The notes under the pieces are model-generated. The model was not told the origin of the DNA. It saw only the letters and a program-made list of their open reading frames with translations, and did not search any database. Positions 62,246 through 64,000 of a DNA stretch of 64,000 nucleotides are shown here, one piece after another. The position numbers and the translations under genes are program-made. Position 1 is the stretch's first letter. Each line of letters starts with the position of its first letter. Origin of the DNA: an uncultured Alphaproteobacteria bacterium (GTDB lineage Bacteria > Pseudomonadota > Alphaproteobacteria > HIMB59 > GCA-002718135); contig CABYRH010000003.1 in the NCBI GenBank assembly GCA_902521315.1, forward strand, positions 1 to 64,000. The letters are read 5' to 3'.

Positions 62246-63064
62246 ATGATTTTAGGTATAACTGGTCATAAAGGAATTTTAGGAAAATCTATCATAAATT
62301 ATATAAAAAAATATGAAAAAAGTAATTATAAGATATCTTTATATAAAAATAATGTTCTTGATTTTGAAAAATTAGGAAAATGGATCGATAAAATAGATAT
62401 CATCCTTCATCTTGCCGCAGTTACATCAATTTATGAAGTGAATAAAAATAAAAAATATGCTGAAAAAGTTAATTATCTATCTGTTAAATTTATAGCTCGA
62501 AAAATTAAGCAAATAAATTCAAATAAAAAATTAATATTTATTTCTTCTTCTCATGTTTATTCAAGTTCAAATAAAAAAATTAGTGAAAACTCATTAATTA
62601 ATCCTTCAACTTATTATGGTAAGCTTAAATATAGATCTGAAAAAGAAATACAGAGAAATTTATCTAATTTCTTAATAATTAGATTATTTAGTTACTATTC
62701 TCCAAAACAATCAAAGCAATTTTTAATACCAGCTTTAATCAATAAAATAAAAACTATAAAAGGAAAAAAGATTAAACTTAAAAATTATAATAATATAAGA
62801 GATATATCTACCATAGGTTACGTTACAAAACAAATATCTAGTCTAATTTTTATAAAATTTAATGGTATTGTTAATTGTGGATCAGGGTGTGGTATATCTC
62901 TTGAAAGCCTTGCAAAAAAAATTGCTCATGATAAATTTAAAAAAAATATTGAATTTGATAGAAGATTTAAACTAAAGAAACCAAGTAAAATCATATGCAA
63001 TAATGATAAATTATTAAAAATTACTGGTATTAAAAAAATGGATAATTTATTTAAGATACTATGA
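62246..63064 (+). CDS. NAD(P)-dependent sugar epimerase/reductase (RmlD/Rmd-like SDR)
   Basis: A 272-residue extended SDR. The dinucleotide motif is GITGHKGILG (4-13), followed by ILHLAAVTSIYEVNKN, SSSHVYS and the catalytic pair Tyr124/Lys128 (YGKLK). Its size and HLAA motif resemble RmlD/Rmd reductases that reduce the 4-keto group of NDP-6-deoxysugars. Overlap with gmd (4 bp) suggests it acts on the GDP-4-keto-6-deoxymannose that Gmd makes, or on the ColD product (a ColC-like step). The exact product is undetermined. Confidence 0.78.
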   Translation: MILGITGHKGILGKSIINYIKKYEKSNYKISLYKNNVLDFEKLGKWIDKIDIILHLAAVTSIYEVNKNKKYAEKVNYLSVKFIARKIKQINSNKKLIFISSSHVYSSSNKKISENSLINPSTYYGKLKYRSEKEIQRNLSNFLIIRLFSYYSPKQSKQFLIPALINKIKTIKGKKIKLKNYNNIRDISTIGYVTKQISSLIFIKFNGIVNCGSGCGISLESLAKKIAHDKFKKNIEFDRRFKLKKPSKIICNNDKLLKITGIKKMDNLFKIL

Positions 63065-64000
63065 AAAAAAAAATAGCTTTCATAACAGGTATCACTGGTC
63101 AAGACGGATCTTTATTAGCAAAATTACTTTTAAATAAAAATTATATTGTTCATGGAATTAAAAGAAGAGCATCATCATTTAATACAAAAAGAATTGACTC
63201 AATTTATCAAGATCATCAAAATAAAAGTAAAAGATTAATTCTTCATTATGGCGATCTTACAGATTCATTATCTTTATATGATCTATTAAATAAAATTAAA
63301 CCTGATGAAATATATAATTTAGGTGCACAAAGCCATGTTGCAATAAGTTTTATTAATCCTGAATATACAACCAATGTAGATGGAATAGGTAATTTAAGGT
63401 TACTAGATGCTATATCAAAATTAAAATTCAAAAAATCAGTGAAGTTTTTTCAAGCTTCTACTTCTGAAATGTACGGAAATCAAAAAAAAACACTTAACGA
63501 AGATTCAATTTTTGAACCAGTTAGTCCTTATGCATCAGCAAAACTTTTAGCTTATTGGAATACAAAAATTTACAGACAGGCTTATGGAATATTTGCTTCT
63601 AATGGCATTATGTTCAACCATGAGAGTTCCCAGAGAGGAGAAAATTTTATATCAAAAAAAACTACTAAAGCTGTAGCTGAAATTTCCCTTGGGTTAAGAG
63701 ATATTTTATATGTAGGAAATTTAAATTCATATAGAGATTGGGGATACGCTGGCGATTACGTTGAAGCTATGTGGAAAATTATGCAATATAAAAAACCTGA
63801 TGATTTTGTAATAGCTACAAATAAAACTCACAGTGTTAGACGTTTTATTGAAATTGCTTTTAAAAGAGTTGGTATAAAAATTATTTGGAAGGGCAAAGGT
63901 ATTAACGAAGTAGGATTTGAAAAAAAATCAAAAAAAATACTTGTGAAAGTTGATAAAATATATTTCAGACCAAATGAAGTTGAATACTTAAAGGGTAACT
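63061..64000 (+). CDS. gmd: GDP-mannose 4,6-dehydratase (N-terminal part; runs off the window)
   Basis: Open to the window's end (313 codons visible of about 350-375). The NADP motif is FITGITGQDGSLLA, then VHGIKRRASSFNT, NLGAQSHVAISF, the active site ASTSEMYG (Thr134, Glu136) and Tyr157/Lys161 in SPYASAKLLAYW, followed by NHESSQRGENFISKK. These are clear GMD signatures. The product GDP-4-keto-6-deoxy-D-mannose feeds fucose, rhamnose, perosamine or colitose routes; the ColD-type gene nearby points to the last. Confidence 0.96.
   Translation, partial: MKKKIAFITGITGQDGSLLAKLLLNKNYIVHGIKRRASSFNTKRIDSIYQDHQNKSKRLILHYGDLTDSLSLYDLLNKIKPDEIYNLGAQSHVAISFINPEYTTNVDGIGNLRLLDAISKLKFKKSVKFFQASTSEMYGNQKKTLNEDSIFEPVSPYASAKLLAYWNTKIYRQAYGIFASNGIMFNHESSQRGENFISKKTTKAVAEISLGLRDILYVGNLNSYRDWGYAGDYVEAMWKIMQYKKPDDFVIATNKTHSVRRFIEIAFKRVGIKIIWKGKGINEVGFEKKSKKILVKVDKIYFRPNEVEYLKGN

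Noticed and set aside
58426-64000. tRNA-Ser-integrated genomic island from a phage or ICE
   Set aside because: No integrase, no visible repeat of the tRNA 3' end in the window, and genes on both sides form matching cassettes.

Overview
The window is very AT-rich, densely packed DNA from an alphaproteobacterium. The alphaproteobacterial markers are RegB/RegA with the Alpha-type HELGTP H-box, ChvG/ChvI, an NDUFA9-like complex I protein, a short RNase D next to KdsD and LptCAB, and a tsaE-amgK-murU run. Gaps between genes are tiny, stop/start overlaps are the rule, and no gene-free stretch exceeds 300 bases. The biosynthetic content (trp, pyrF, aroA, gltBD, folC, RNR, full LPS export) points to a free-living, streamlined cell such as the marine low-GC Alphaproteobacteria (SAR11/HIMB59-like). 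That placement is inference; no 16S gene is present.

Layout. 1-4901: end of recF, gyrB, and the redox two-component pair regB-regA. 4885-8144: a membrane-tailed GT2 glycosyltransferase, an O-antigen ligase/polymerase-type protein and an orphan ABC ATPase. 8176-15048: polA, a possible ArfA-like small gene antisense to the glutaredoxin gene, and nrdA-nrdB-grx behind a NrdR box. 15337-22651: a plus-strand run chvI-chvG-ahcY-metK-tsaE-amgK-murU-trxA. 22646-35509: a minus-strand run of 15 genes with no gap above 5 bp (rnd-kdsD-lptC-lptA-lptB-aroA-cmk-rpsA-ihfB-pyrF-trpF-trpB-trpA-accD-folC). 35572-42551: an NDUFA9-like gene and gltD-gltB. 42548-46346: an alpha/beta hydrolase, one GT4 and two GT9 enzymes. 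46503-52990: infC-rpmI-rplT-pheS-pheT-lepA. 52987-64000: a surface-polysaccharide island interrupted by tRNA-Ser(GGA) and running off the right edge inside gmd.

The most interesting part is the island. On either side of the tRNA lies a minus-strand cassette that starts with a small DPM1-like GT2 and ends with a large membrane protein; sugar-nucleotide enzymes sit between them. The two membrane proteins are distant relatives sharing a DFGT..P motif and an SGC...TCF motif with identical cysteine spacing. I infer two parallel 'make the sugar, load it on a lipid, transfer it in the periplasm' modules. One carries a ColD-type PLP 3-dehydratase in which histidine replaces the PLP lysine. Its likely substrate comes from the adjacent gmd, which suggests a 3,6-dideoxyhexose (colitose-like) surface sugar.

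Streamlining shows in what is missing. The nitrogen-type PTS genes are absent from both of their usual alphaproteobacterial neighbourhoods (after chvG and after lptB), and addAB is absent from between murU and trxA. Other signals worth checking are two mutually exclusive hairpins ahead of rpmI-rplT, a non-ATG infC start, a four-codon ORF abutting nrdA, and an 11-bp-period direct repeat in the nrdA/chvI intergenic region.
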